Notes: generated by a model from the letters alone, not told the origin. DNA of 64,000 nt from Brucella pseudintermedia (GCF_042697365.1 NZ_CP137604.1), one strand, 5' to 3'. Shown: positions 8,561 to 19,004, numbered from the stretch's first letter. Made by a program: numbers and translations.

Positions 8561-9199
8561 CTACATAGCCTTTTCGGTGGCAAGTTTAAGCCCCAGCGCG
8601 ATGAAGACAACACCGCTGGCCCGATCGATCCATTTCGAGGCACGCGAGAAGGCCGCGCGCATCTTCGGCGTCGTCATGAAAAGGCTGACGCCGACGAACC
8701 ACGAGATCAGGGCGGTAGCCATCACCACACCGTAACCAAGCTTCACCTCAGTCGGCGTATGAGCATGAACGACGGTGGAGAAAATCGACAGGAAGAAGAA
8801 CACGGCCTTGGGGTTCAGCGCATTGGCGGCGAAACCGAGGCCGAAAGCCTTGGCGAAACTCTGCTGCTTGCGCGGTTCCTTTGGCGCGCTCTCCACCTCG
8901 ATCTTCGTCGTTCCAGCCCGCAGCGCCTTGACGCCGATATAGACCAGATAGGCCACACCGCACCATTTGACGATGTTGAACAGATAGATCGACTTGGAAA
9001 TTATGAGACCAAGACCCAGCACCGTATAGGTAACATGCATCATCAGCGCCGTGCCGATGCCGAAGCTGGTGATGATCGCCTCGCGACGGCCATGCAGCAG
9101 CGACTGCCTTATGACCATGGCGAGATCGGCGCCGGGGGAAACGATGGCAAAGACGAAGATCGCCATCAGGGATGCAAGTTCGAACAGATAGGGATGCAT
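8561..9199 (-). CDS. LysE/RhtB-family amino-acid exporter
   Basis: A 212-residue inner-membrane protein with about six hydrophobic segments. The LysE signatures are the N-terminal SPGADLAMVIRQSLLHGRR and the middle AFGLGFAANALNPKAVFFFLSIFS. Members export amino acids such as lysine, homoserine or threonine; the substrate here is not deducible. It lies inside the sucB-lpdA interval on the same strand and may be cotranscribed with it. Confidence 0.88.
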   Translation of the reverse strand: MHPYLFELASLMAIFVFAIVSPGADLAMVIRQSLLHGRREAIITSFGIGTALMMHVTYTVLGLGLIISKSIYLFNIVKWCGVAYLVYIGVKALRAGTTKIEVESAPKEPRKQQSFAKAFGLGFAANALNPKAVFFFLSIFSTVVHAHTPTEVKLGYGVVMATALISWFVGVSLFMTTPKMRAAFSRASKWIDRASGVVFIALGLKLATEKAM

Positions 9200-9240
9200 C
9201 GCGTTTCCTTCATTGCGCGTGTCTCACGCGCAGGCTGTCA

Positions 9241-9654
9241 TCACAGAACCAAAGCCAGAAGCATGATACCGAGCCCCACCAGACTGATCAGCCAGACAAA
9301 GGACCGGAAGTAGGGAATGCCCGCCAGATAAAGCGGGATATAGACGATGCGACCGACAAACCAGAGCCACGCCCCGAGGATGCCCCATCCGGACGGATCG
9401 CCTTTCAGCACGAGCGCCAACGCCAACGCCACGAAAGCCGGATAGGTTTCGCGGAAATTGGCGGATGCCCTCTCCGCGCGACCGGCAAACTTGCCGGAGG
9501 GCTTCAGCCCCTCGTCGCGCGGACCGGCATTCCATCGGGAGCCGAGTTCCCTCGTCGCCGCAAAGCCCTGCAGGAGGATATGAACCACCAGCAGAACAAC
9601 GCTTAAGCCGACCAGCGGCAGAAACGGCGATGCGGAGAAAAGGCCCGGCTCCAT
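9241..9654 (-). CDS. MAPEG family membrane protein
   Basis: A 137-residue protein with four membrane segments. The family pattern includes the conserved arginine/asparagine-containing first loop (RAERASANFRETYPAFVAL) and the distal RIVYIPLYLAGIPYFRSFVW. MAPEG proteins include membrane glutathione transferases, and bacterial members are mostly uncharacterised. The gene begins ten bases after the sucB stop codon in the minus direction, so it is almost certainly in the same transcript. Whether it has a link to the TCA cycle is unknown. Confidence 0.85.
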   Translation of the reverse strand: MEPGLFSASPFLPLVGLSVVLLVVHILLQGFAATRELGSRWNAGPRDEGLKPSGKFAGRAERASANFRETYPAFVALALALVLKGDPSGWGILGAWLWFVGRIVYIPLYLAGIPYFRSFVWLISLVGLGIMLLALVL

Positions 9655-9663
9655 CGTTTTTCC

Positions 9664-10890
9664 TTAGAGATCGAGAACCAGACGTTCCGGATCTTCCAGG
9701 CTTTCCTTGACGCGCACGAGGAAGGTCACGGCTTCCTTGCCGTCCACGATGCGGTGATCGTAGGAAAGCGCCAGATACATCATCGGGCGGATCACGATCT
9801 GGCCGCCGACGACAACCGGACGTTCCTGGATCTTGTGCATGCCGAGAATGCCCGACTGCGGCGCGTTCAGGATCGGCGAGGACATCAGCGAACCGTACAC
9901 GCCGCCATTGGTGATGGTGAACGTGCCGCCCTGCATGTCGGCCATGGACAGCGAACCGTCGCGAGCGGCCTTGGCCAGACGGCCCAGTTCCTTTTCGATT
10001 TCCGCAATCGACATGCTGTCGGCATCACGGATGACAGGAACCACAAGGCCCTTGTCCGTGCCGACGGCCATGCCGACATGGGCGAAGTTCTTGTAGATGA
10101 TGTCGGTGCCGTCAATCTCGGCGTTAACCGCCGGGATTTCCTTCAGCGCATGGGTCACGGCCTTGGTGAAGAAGCCCATGAAGCCGAGCTTCACGCCATG
10201 CTTCTTCTCGAAGATGTCCTTGTACTTGGTGCGCAGTTCCATCACCGCAGACATGTCGACTTCGTTATAGGTCGTCAGCATGGCGGCTGTGTTCTGGGCA
10301 TCCTTCAGACGCTTGGCGATCGTCTGGCGCAGGCGGGTCATCTTCACGCGTTCTTCACGCGATGCATCGTCAGCCGACGATGCCGGACGGGCAGCGGCTG
10401 CAGCAACTGGAGCCGGAGCAGCCGAAACACCCTTTGCAATAGCGTCAAGCACATCGCCCTTCAGCACCTGACCGCGCTTGCCCGAACCTTCCACCTGATC
10501 GGCGGAGAGGTTGTTTTCTGAAAGCAGCTTGGCAGCGGCAGGCGCTGGCTGCATGGCCGGGCCGGACGAAGCGGATGCGACCGGAGCAGGGGCAGCGGCA
10601 GCAGGCTTGGCTTCTTCCTTCTTCGCAGCCGGAGCAGCGGCGACCGCAGCGCCATCGGTGGAAATCTGGCCGAGAAGTGCATTGACCTCGACCGTGTCGC
10701 CTTCCTTGGCCGTGATTTCAGCCAGTACGCCAGCAGCAGCAGCCGGAACTTCCACTGTCACCTTGTCGGTTTCCAGTTCCACCAGCGGTTCGTCGGCAGC
10801 GACAGCATCGCCGACTTTCTTGAACCATTTTCCGATGGTTGCCTCAGTAACGGACTCCCCAAGCGTGGGAACGCGAATTTCGGTGGCCAT
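9664..10890 (-). CDS. sucB: Dihydrolipoyl succinyltransferase (E2 of 2-oxoglutarate dehydrogenase)
   Basis: A 408-residue E2 core protein that transfers succinyl from lipoate to CoA. In order: one lipoyl domain (residues about 2-76) with the lipoylated lysine in ETDKVTVEV, an Ala/Pro-rich linker, the peripheral subunit-binding domain (PAAAKLLSENNLSADQVEGSG) near 110-150, another Ala-rich linker, and the catalytic domain ending in ALSYDHRIVDGKEAV with the active-site histidine. It follows sucA after an 80-base gap containing a hairpin. The single lipoyl domain and overall length are typical of SucB. Confidence 0.96.
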   Translation of the reverse strand: MATEIRVPTLGESVTEATIGKWFKKVGDAVAADEPLVELETDKVTVEVPAAAAGVLAEITAKEGDTVEVNALLGQISTDGAAVAAAPAAKKEEAKPAAAAPAPVASASSGPAMQPAPAAAKLLSENNLSADQVEGSGKRGQVLKGDVLDAIAKGVSAAPAPVAAAAARPASSADDASREERVKMTRLRQTIAKRLKDAQNTAAMLTTYNEVDMSAVMELRTKYKDIFEKKHGVKLGFMGFFTKAVTHALKEIPAVNAEIDGTDIIYKNFAHVGMAVGTDKGLVVPVIRDADSMSIAEIEKELGRLAKAARDGSLSMADMQGGTFTITNGGVYGSLMSSPILNAPQSGILGMHKIQERPVVVGGQIVIRPMMYLALSYDHRIVDGKEAVTFLVRVKESLEDPERLVLDL

Positions 10891-10939
10891 GGTTTTTTCT
10901 TCCGTTGATCTTCGAATTTTGAATTTGTGTTCAAGTGCT

Positions 10940-10962
10940 GGAGCCGCCCGCGAGGCGGCTCC
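10940..10962 (-). other. GC-rich intercistronic hairpin between sucA and sucB
   Basis: Perfect nine-base arms GGAGCCGCC and GGCGGCTCC flank a five-base loop. There is no T-run after it in the transcribed direction. It is more likely an mRNA-stability or processing hairpin than a terminator, since sucB must be read through. Confidence 0.5.
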
Positions 10963-10970
10963 AAAACCGG

Positions 10971-13900
10971 TTAGCTGCCGAGCGCATCCTCAAGGAAAGC
11001 GGCAAGCTGCGCAAGATGCTTCGACATCAGGCCCGTTGCAGGCGATGCGGCGGCCGGACGGCCTGCATAGCGCACGCGCTGATGCTTGGCATCGATATGC
11101 GCCAGCACCCACTCCAAATACGGGTCGATAAATGACCACGCGCCCATGTTCTTCGGCTCTTCCTGACACCAGACCATTTCCGCCTGACGGAACCGCGACA
11201 GCTCGTTGATGAGCGCCTTGGCCGGGAACGGATAGAGCTGTTCGACACGCAGCAGGTAGACATCGTCGATGCCGCGCTTTTCGCGCTCTTCGTAAAGGTC
11301 GTAATAGACCTTGCCCGAGCAGAGAACGACGCGACGGATCTTTGCATCCTTCTGAAGCTTGATGCCTTCGTCCTTGTTGTACTGCGCATCGTCCCACAGC
11401 AGGCGGTGGAACGAGGATTCGCCCGACATTTCGGCCAGCGTCGAAACGGCGCGCTTGTGACGCAGCAGCGACTTCGGCGTCATCATGATAAGCGGCTTGC
11501 GGAAATCGCGCTTCATCTGGCGGCGCAGGATGTGGAAGTAGTTGGCGGGCGTCGTGACGTTCGCGACCTGCATGTTGTCTTCGGCGCAGAGCTGGAGATA
11601 ACGTTCCAGACGGGCCGAGGAGTGTTCCGGACCCTGGCCTTCATAGCCGTGCGGCAGAAGGCAGACGAGGCCGGACATGCGCAGCCACTTGCGTTCGCCC
11701 GACGAGATGAACTGGTCGAACACGACCTGTGCACCGTTGGCGAAATCGCCGAACTGGGCTTCCCACAGAACCAGAGCGCGCGGGTCGGACAGCGAATAGC
11801 CATATTCGTAGCCAAGCACTGCTTCTTCCGAGAGCATCGAATTGATGGCCTCGTAGATCGCCTGCCCCTTCTGGATATTGTTGAGCGGGATGTAGCGGTT
11901 CTGGTTCTCCTGATCGTAGAGAACAGTATGACGCTGCGAGAAGGTGCCGCGCTCGACATCCTGGCCGGACAGGCGAACAGGGCTGCCTTCGGCGACCAGC
12001 GAGCCGAACGCCAGCGATTCAGCCGTTGCCCAGTCGATCCCCTCGCCCGTTTCCATCATCTTGGCGCGGTTGTCGAGGAAGCGCTGAATCGTGCGGTGGA
12101 CGTGGAAGTCCTTCGGCACTTCGACGAGCTTCTTGCCGATTTCCTTGAGCGTCTTCATCGGCACGGCGGTTTTGCCGCGGCGCTGCTCGTCGGCATTGTC
12201 GGCGGTGCGCAGACCAGCCCACGCGCCGTCCAGCCAGTCGGCCTTGTTCGGCTTGTAGCTCTGGCCGGCTTCAAATTCGGTTTCCAGATTTTCGCGCCAC
12301 TGCGCTTTCATCTGGTCGATTTCTTCCTGCTTGATCAGGCCTTCCGCGATGAGCTTGTCGCTGTAGAGCTGCACCGTGGTCTTGTGCCCACGGATCGCCT
12401 TGTACATCAGCGGCTGCGTGAAGGACGGCTCGTCGCCTTCGTTGTGACCGAAGCGGCGATAGCAGAACATGTCGATGACCACCGGCTTGTGGAAGGTCAT
12501 GCGGAACTCGGTCGCAACCTTGGCAGCGAACACCACGGCTTCCGGATCGTCGCCGTTGACGTGGAAGATCGGCGCCTCGATCATCTTCGCCACATCTGAC
12601 GGATAAGGCGACGAACGCGAGAAGGCCGGATTGGTGGTGAAACCGATCTGGTTGTTGATGATGAAATGCACCGTACCGGCAACGCGGTGGCCCTTCAGTC
12701 CCGAAAGGCCAAGACACTCGGCCACAACGCCCTGACCGGCAAAGGCGGCATCGCCATGCAGCAGGAGCGGCAGAACCTTGGCGCGGGTTGCAAGCGGAAC
12801 CATGTCGTCGCGGGTGCGTCCGGCCAGCAGGTCCTGCTTGGCGCGTGCCTTGCCCATGACGACCGGGTTGACGATTTCAAGGTGCGACGGGTTGGCGGTG
12901 AGCGACAGGTGGACCTTGTTACCGTCGAACTCGCGGTCCGACGAAGCGCCCAGATGGTACTTCACGTCGCCCGAACCTTCCACATCGTCGGGGGCATAGG
13001 AGCCGCCCTTGAACTCGTGGAAGATGGCACGATGCGGTTTGCCCATGACCTGGCTGAGCACGTTCAGGCGGCCACGGTGGGCCATGCCCAGAATGATTTC
13101 CTTGACGCCCATGGCGCCGCCGCGCTTGACGATCTGCTCAAGGGCGGGGATCAGCGATTCACCGCCATCAAGACCGAAACGCTTGGTGCCCTTGTACTTG
13201 ACGTCGATGAACTGCTCAAAGCCTTCCGCTTCGATCAGCTTCGACAGGATGGCCTTCTTGCCTTCCGGCGTGAAAGCAACCTTTTTGTCCGGGCCTTCGA
13301 TGCGTTCCTGAATCCAGGCCTTTTCAGCCGGATCGGAGATATGCATGAATTCGACGCCGATCGTGCCGCAATAGGTGCGCTTCAGAATGTCGAGCATTTC
13401 CGGCACGGTCGCATATTCGAGGCCGAGCACGTTGTCGATGAAGATCTTGCGGTTGTAATCGGCAGGCGTGAAACCGTAGTTTTCCGGTTCCAGCTCGTTA
13501 TAGTCGTTCGGCTTTTCGGAGAGGCCGAGCGGATCGAGATTGGCGTGCAGATGGCCGCGCATCCGATAGGCGCGGATCATCATGATGGCGCGAACGCTGT
13601 CGCGTGCAGCCTGCGTGATCTCTTCGCTGGTCAGGGCAGCACCGGTGGCGCCCTTGGCTTCGCCCTTCGCAGCCTTGCCCTTCAGCTTGTCGGTGACATG
13701 CTTTTCGACTTCAGCCCAGTTGCCGTCGAGCGCGGAAATGAGTTCGCCATTGGCGGCGATCGGCCAGTTCTTCCTGGTCCAGGACGCGCCTTCGGCGTTT
13801 TTCTTCACATCGTCGGCATTGTCGCCCAGCTTGGCGAAGAAATCGCGCCACTGCGGATCGACCGAATTCGGATCGTCCTCATATTTGGCGTACAGCTCCT

Positions 13901-13976
13901 CGATATAGTCGGCATTGCCGCCATAGAGGAATGAGGTAAGGGCGAAAACGTCGTTGGCTTGTTCTTGCCTTGCCAT
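10971..13976 (-). CDS. sucA: 2-oxoglutarate dehydrogenase E1
   Basis: A 1001-residue thiamine-diphosphate enzyme that decarboxylates 2-oxoglutarate and succinylates the E2 lipoyl arm. The N-terminus (FLYGGNADYIEELYAKYEDD) is the E2-contacting region. ILGMAHRGRLNVLSQVMGKP, HGDAAFAGQGVVAECLGLSG and the NNQIGFTTNP segment build the cofactor site. The C-terminal half has GYEYGYSLSDPRALVLWEAQFGDFANGAQ and LLPHGYEGQGPEHSS. Length and motif order are those of homodimeric SucA. It lies in mdh-sucC-sucD-sucA-sucB order, as in other Rhizobiales. Confidence 0.98.
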   Translation of the reverse strand: MARQEQANDVFALTSFLYGGNADYIEELYAKYEDDPNSVDPQWRDFFAKLGDNADDVKKNAEGASWTRKNWPIAANGELISALDGNWAEVEKHVTDKLKGKAAKGEAKGATGAALTSEEITQAARDSVRAIMMIRAYRMRGHLHANLDPLGLSEKPNDYNELEPENYGFTPADYNRKIFIDNVLGLEYATVPEMLDILKRTYCGTIGVEFMHISDPAEKAWIQERIEGPDKKVAFTPEGKKAILSKLIEAEGFEQFIDVKYKGTKRFGLDGGESLIPALEQIVKRGGAMGVKEIILGMAHRGRLNVLSQVMGKPHRAIFHEFKGGSYAPDDVEGSGDVKYHLGASSDREFDGNKVHLSLTANPSHLEIVNPVVMGKARAKQDLLAGRTRDDMVPLATRAKVLPLLLHGDAAFAGQGVVAECLGLSGLKGHRVAGTVHFIINNQIGFTTNPAFSRSSPYPSDVAKMIEAPIFHVNGDDPEAVVFAAKVATEFRMTFHKPVVIDMFCYRRFGHNEGDEPSFTQPLMYKAIRGHKTTVQLYSDKLIAEGLIKQEEIDQMKAQWRENLETEFEAGQSYKPNKADWLDGAWAGLRTADNADEQRRGKTAVPMKTLKEIGKKLVEVPKDFHVHRTIQRFLDNRAKMMETGEGIDWATAESLAFGSLVAEGSPVRLSGQDVERGTFSQRHTVLYDQENQNRYIPLNNIQKGQAIYEAINSMLSEEAVLGYEYGYSLSDPRALVLWEAQFGDFANGAQVVFDQFISSGERKWLRMSGLVCLLPHGYEGQGPEHSSARLERYLQLCAEDNMQVANVTTPANYFHILRRQMKRDFRKPLIMMTPKSLLRHKRAVSTLAEMSGESSFHRLLWDDAQYNKDEGIKLQKDAKIRRVVLCSGKVYYDLYEEREKRGIDDVYLLRVEQLYPFPAKALINELSRFRQAEMVWCQEEPKNMGAWSFIDPYLEWVLAHIDAKHQRVRYAGRPAAASPATGLMSKHLAQLAAFLEDALGS

Positions 13977-14163
13977 AGCCTATCCGGAGCAGCGCTCCGT
14001 CTCCTTGTCAGTGGCTCATCTTGCGCGGGCCGGAAGCTTTTGACCTTCATCCCTCACGCCGCCGGGGAGGAACCGCTACAGACCCCGGCATAACTAAACT
14101 CTACGCGTCGGAACGGTCATATCCGTTCCCTTGTCGCCGGAATGGCCCGGCTATCATGCCAAA

Positions 14164-14191
14164 CCCGGCAGCGGCTTTCGCCGCAGCCGGG
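14164..14191 (-). other. Hairpin between sucD and sucA
   Basis: Outer arms CCCGGC/GCCGGG and inner arms GCGGC/GCCGC are joined by single A bulges on each side of a TTTC loop. It begins 22 bases past the sucD stop in the transcribed direction. The rest of this 237-base gap has no gene. No long T-run follows, so partial termination or RNase protection are both possible. Confidence 0.5.
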
Positions 14192-14213
14192 ATATTCAGA
14201 TCGATGACCGATC

Positions 14214-15116
14214 TCAGCCCTTGAGGACTTCGACCAGCGTCTTGCCAAGCTGCGCCGGCGACGGCGACACGCGAATGCCAGCCGATTCCATGGCCGCAAT
14301 CTTGTCTTCCGCGCCGCCCTTGCCGCCGGAGATCACGGCGCCAGCATGGCCCATGGTGCGTCCGGCAGGAGCCGTGCGGCCAGCGATGAAGCCGACCATC
14401 GGCTTCTTGCGGCCACGCTTGGCTTCGTCCTTGAGGAACTGCGCCGCATCTTCTTCAGCCGAGCCGCCAATTTCGCCGATCATGACGATCGACTTGGTTT
14501 CGTCGTCGGCCAGGAACATTTCCAAAACGTCGATGAACTCGGTGCCCTTGACCGGATCGCCGCCGATACCGACAGCGGTGGTCTGGCCGAGGCCTTCGTT
14601 CGAGGTCTGGAACACAGCTTCATAGGTAAGCGTGCCGGAGCGCGATACAACGCCCACCGAACCCTTCTTGAAGATATTGCCCGGCATGATGCCGATCTTG
14701 CATTCTTCAGGGGTCAGGATGCCGGGGCAGTTCGGTCCGAGCAGGCGCGACTTCGAGCGTTCCAGACGCTCCTTGACGCGAACCATGTCCATGACCGGAA
14801 TGCCTTCGGTGATGCAGACGATGAACGGAATCTCAGCTTCGATGGCTTCGATGATCGCATCGGCTGCGCCTGCTGGCGGAACATAGATCACGGATGCGTC
14901 GGCGCCCGTGCGTTCCTTGGCTTCGGCAACGGTTGAGAAGATCGGGAGCTTTTCGCCCTTCGAGCCTTCCCAGGTTTCGCCGCCCTTCTTCGGGTGGATA
15001 CCGCCGACCATCTGCGTGCCGTAATAGGCAAGCGCCTGTTCGGTGTGAAAGGTGCCGGTCTTGCCGGTCAGGCCCTGTACGAGAACCTTGGTGTCCTTGT
15101 TGACGAGAATGGACAT
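14214..15116 (-). CDS. sucD: Succinyl-CoA synthetase alpha subunit
   Basis: A 300-residue subunit that forms and breaks the succinyl-phosphate/CoA bond with SucC. The CoA-binding Rossmann domain starts with VQGLTGKTGTFHTEQALAYG-like sequence, and LLGPNCPGILTPEECKIGIMPG follows. The phosphorylated histidine lies in TMGHAGAVISGGKGGAEDK near residue 250. The length is standard. It begins three bases after the sucC stop codon, so the two subunits are translated together. Confidence 0.97.
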   Translation of the reverse strand: MSILVNKDTKVLVQGLTGKTGTFHTEQALAYYGTQMVGGIHPKKGGETWEGSKGEKLPIFSTVAEAKERTGADASVIYVPPAGAADAIIEAIEAEIPFIVCITEGIPVMDMVRVKERLERSKSRLLGPNCPGILTPEECKIGIMPGNIFKKGSVGVVSRSGTLTYEAVFQTSNEGLGQTTAVGIGGDPVKGTEFIDVLEMFLADDETKSIVMIGEIGGSAEEDAAQFLKDEAKRGRKKPMVGFIAGRTAPAGRTMGHAGAVISGGKGGAEDKIAAMESAGIRVSPSPAQLGKTLVEVLKG

Positions 15117-15119
15117 GCC

Positions 15120-16316
<1,197 letters not shown>

Positions 16317-16391
16317 CTGGTTGTCCTCTGCGGATTCCCGGTCCGTTGCTTATTGGAATTGAACGGAACCGGTACGGATTGACAGCCGGAA

Positions 16392-16427
16392 AAGGCCGGA
16401 GCCGCAAGGAAGCGACAATCCGGCCTT
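16392..16427 (-). other. Hairpin between mdh and sucC, possible weak terminator
   Basis: Nine-base perfect arms AAGGCCGGA and TCCGGCCTT enclose an 18-base loop. Read on the minus strand the second arm runs into TTTT. It lies 11 bases past the mdh stop. It may reduce expression of sucCDAB relative to mdh, or mark the end of a monocistronic mdh transcript. Confidence 0.5.
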
Positions 16428-16437
16428 GTCTGGAATT

Positions 16438-17400
16438 TTACTTCAGCGACGGAGCGATGGCGATGCAGGCTTCGCAAAGACCGGCGACGGAGGCCACCGA
16501 CTTGTCGAACTGCGCCTTCTCGTCCTTGTCGAGATCGATTTCGATGATGCGCTCGACGCCATTGGCGCCGATCACGGTCGGCACGCCGACATACATATCC
16601 TTGACGCCGTACTGGCCCGAAAGCTGGGCAGCGACCGGCAGGACGCGCTTCTTGTCCTTGAGGTAGGATTCAGCCATCTGGATGGCCGACGAGGCCGGAG
16701 CGTAGAAAGCCGAACCGGTCTTGAGCAGGCCGACGATTTCCGCGCCGCCGTCACGGGTGCGCTGGATGATCTTGTCGAGCTTGTCCTGGCTGGTCCAGCC
16801 CATCTTGACGAGGTCCGGCAGCGGAATGCCCGCAACGGTCGAGTAGCGAGCCAACGGAACCATGCTGTCGCCGTGGCCGCCCAGCACGAATGCCGTGACG
16901 TCTTCAACCGAGACGTTGAATTCTTCCGAGAGGAAATAACGGAAGCGGGCGCTGTCGAGAACGCCAGCCATGCCGACAACCTTGTGCGCCGGAAGACCGG
17001 AGAACTTCTGCAGCGCCCACACCATGGCGTCGAGCGGGTTGGTAATGCAGATGACGAAAGCTTCAGGGGCATATTTCTTGATGCCCGCGCCAACTTGTTC
17101 CATCACCTTGAGGTTGATGCCCAGAAGGTCGTCGCGGCTCATGCCCGGCTTGCGCGGCACGCCTGCGGTCACGATGACAACGTCTGCGCTTTCGATTGCA
17201 GCGTAGTCGTTGGCGCCGGTGTACTTCGCATCAAAACCGTCAACGGGCGAAGATTCGGCAATGTCCAGTCCCTTACCCTGCGGGATGCCTTCCGCAATGT
17301 CGAAAAGGACGACGTCGCCGAGTTCCTTCAGACCGGCCAGATGAGCGAGCGTGCCGCCGATCATGCCGGAGCCGATGAGGGCAATCTTGTTGCGTGCCAT
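16438..17400 (-). CDS. mdh: NAD-dependent malate dehydrogenase
   Basis: A 320-residue LDH-like malate dehydrogenase oxidising malate to oxaloacetate in the TCA cycle. The NAD-binding loop GSGMIGG is at residues 10-16, substrate-binding arginines are in GVPRKPGMSRDDLL, and the catalytic histidine is in LGGHGDSMVPL. The start is the ATG at 17400, after GAGGAAAG with proper spacing; an in-frame codon six residues earlier has no ribosome-binding site. It is first in the mdh-sucCDAB order typical of alphaproteobacteria, with a 440-base upstream region carrying a promoter candidate and a palindrome. Confidence 0.97.
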   Translation of the reverse strand: MARNKIALIGSGMIGGTLAHLAGLKELGDVVLFDIAEGIPQGKGLDIAESSPVDGFDAKYTGANDYAAIESADVVIVTAGVPRKPGMSRDDLLGINLKVMEQVGAGIKKYAPEAFVICITNPLDAMVWALQKFSGLPAHKVVGMAGVLDSARFRYFLSEEFNVSVEDVTAFVLGGHGDSMVPLARYSTVAGIPLPDLVKMGWTSQDKLDKIIQRTRDGGAEIVGLLKTGSAFYAPASSAIQMAESYLKDKKRVLPVAAQLSGQYGVKDMYVGVPTVIGANGVERIIEIDLDKDEKAQFDKSVASVAGLCEACIAIAPSLK

Positions 17401-17485
17401 GATTGTTTCTTTCCTCACTTTTGATCCAGAAACGCATCAAGCCCATCCGGAATCCTCCCCGGAAACGCTCAAGCGTTGGAACTGC

Positions 17486-17514
17486 GAGATAGGACTCTTT
17501 GACGAGAAACTCAA
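17486..17514 (-). promoter_or_regulatory. Candidate sigma-70 promoter for mdh
   Basis: Read on the minus strand, TTGAGT and TATCTC are separated by 17 bases, which would start transcription about 80 bases before the mdh ATG. This is a match by eye to consensus only. Confidence 0.4.
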
Positions 17515-17561
17515 CTCATTATTTTGCGACTAATGTTTTCAATCGGTTAGATTTATCGGTT

Positions 17562-17577
17562 CTTACGTAAACGTAAG
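17562..17577. promoter_or_regulatory. Perfect inverted repeat upstream of mdh
   Basis: Arms CTTACGT and ACGTAAG are separated by AA. The form ACGT-AA-ACGT with flanking TT/AA resembles operators bound by some MerR-family regulators of acyl-CoA/branched-chain catabolism (LiuR type), but that comparison is from memory. It lies about 50 bases upstream of the proposed -35 box. Confidence 0.4.
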
Positions 17578-17840
17578 ATAATCTGTCCTTTTCAAGGCAA
17601 AAGCGGCCTTCCCGCCGTCGCAGACCATCCCCAGCGAAGCGGCAATGGAGCAACCGGCAAGCTGCCAATTCCAATAGCCTTGCGCACCCGCCCAAAACCG
17701 GTTCTGGAGTCAAACCGGGTGCCGCCTCGGAAATGCCGCGCAAACGCGCCCCGCCTTCCGCATGAATTGCATGAGCAACATAGCCCACCGGGCTTATAAG
17801 TCCAGTCTGTGGCAGTCTGATGATGGGACCGAGATGACCG

Positions 17841-19004
17841 TTATCCAGCCTTGCCGGGCGGCTCGGTCAGATATTCCGCGCTCTGCATTTCGAAGAGGCG
17901 GGAAGCGGTGCGGTCGAACTCGAAGGCTTCCGTGCCCTTGTTGGCAAGGTACAGCTTTTCTGGTTGCGCTTCGGCGGAAATGAACACACGCGCATGGTGA
18001 TCGTAAAGCACGTCGACCAGCAGAATGAAGCGCTTGGCCTCGTTGCGTCGCGAATAATCCAGCACCGGCACGTCGTCAATGAACAGCGTGGGATAGCGGT
18101 TCACGATGGCAATATAGTCCGCAGCACCAAGCGGCTTCGAGCACAATGCATCGAAGGTGAAGCGTGCCGCGCCCGGAATGGCGCGCGGCACGTCGATATC
18201 GCGCCCCTTGATGCGGATGACGTCCGGCTTTTCCTGCGCGCCATCCTTTTGCGCTGCCCAGGCCGCATCCATGCGCTTGGTGGTTTCGGCACCGAGCGGC
18301 GACAGATAGACCGGCTGGCGATCGAGCTTTTCCAGGCGATAGTCGGTGCGCGAATCCAGATTGATCACATCGACATGGCTCTTGAGAATATCGACAAAGG
18401 GCAGGAAGAGCTGCCGGTTCAGACCATCGCGATAGAGATTGTCCGGCGCGACGTTGGATGTCGCCACCAGCACCACCCCACGGGTGAACAGTGCACTGAA
18501 CAGGCGCGACAGGATCATCGCATCGGCAATGTCGGTCACGGTAAATTCGTCGAAGCACAACACCCAGGCCTGCTGGGCCAACGCTTCGGCCACCGGCGGG
18601 ATCGGATCGTCCTGCTTGGTCTCGCCGCGCTTCAGCGCCTGGCGATGCGCGTAGATGCGCTCATGCACATCGGCCATGAAATCATTGAAATGCGCGCGGC
18701 GCTTGCGTTCGACCGGCAGAAGCGAAAAGAACATATCCATCAGCATGGTCTTGCCGCGCCCGACCTCGCCGTGCACGTAAAGCCCCTTGATGACGCTCGT
18801 TCCCTCCTTGCGCTTGCCGAACAGCCAGCCGAGCGCGCTCGACTTGCGTGACAGGCGCTTGGTGCAGATTTCCTCGATCAGCCGATCATAACGGCTCGTC
18901 AGTTCGAGTTGAGCGGGATCGGCTTCCACATCGCCCGCCGTGACCATTGCATCGTAATGTTCGCGGAGGGAGGGAAACGCCTTGAGATTACCGTCGAAAG
19001 ACAT
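17841..19004 (-). CDS. zapE: AFG1-like ATPase / cell division protein ZapE
   Basis: A 387-residue P-loop ATPase of the AFG1/ZapE family. Walker A is in GLYVHGEVGRGKTMLMDMF near residue 80, and the Walker B-like region is LCFDEFTVTDIADAMILSRL. The sensor region LVATSNVAPDNLYRDGLNRQLFLPF is also family-typical. E. coli ZapE associates with the Z-ring and destabilises FtsZ under stress; the mitochondrial relative handles membrane proteins. In Rhizobiales it commonly lies near mdh-suc, as here. It is separated from omp19 by about 100 bases and probably has its own promoter. Confidence 0.93.
   Translation of the reverse strand: MSFDGNLKAFPSLREHYDAMVTAGDVEADPAQLELTSRYDRLIEEICTKRLSRKSSALGWLFGKRKEGTSVIKGLYVHGEVGRGKTMLMDMFFSLLPVERKRRAHFNDFMADVHERIYAHRQALKRGETKQDDPIPPVAEALAQQAWVLCFDEFTVTDIADAMILSRLFSALFTRGVVLVATSNVAPDNLYRDGLNRQLFLPFVDILKSHVDVINLDSRTDYRLEKLDRQPVYLSPLGAETTKRMDAAWAAQKDGAQEKPDVIRIKGRDIDVPRAIPGAARFTFDALCSKPLGAADYIAIVNRYPTLFIDDVPVLDYSRRNEAKRFILLVDVLYDHHARVFISAEAQPEKLYLANKGTEAFEFDRTASRLFEMQSAEYLTEPPGKAG

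Larger units (their letters stand above)
17401..17840. other. Leader and upstream region of the mdh-suc block
   Basis: No convincing gene is present; the short frames here lack family matches and codon bias. It holds a promoter candidate and an inverted repeat (listed separately). The part next to zapE has no terminator-like hairpin with a T-run. Confidence 0.5.

Noticed and set aside
17519..17788. 89-residue minus-strand ORF upstream of mdh
   Set aside because: It has no family resemblance, and the interval carries a promoter and palindrome consistent with a regulatory region.
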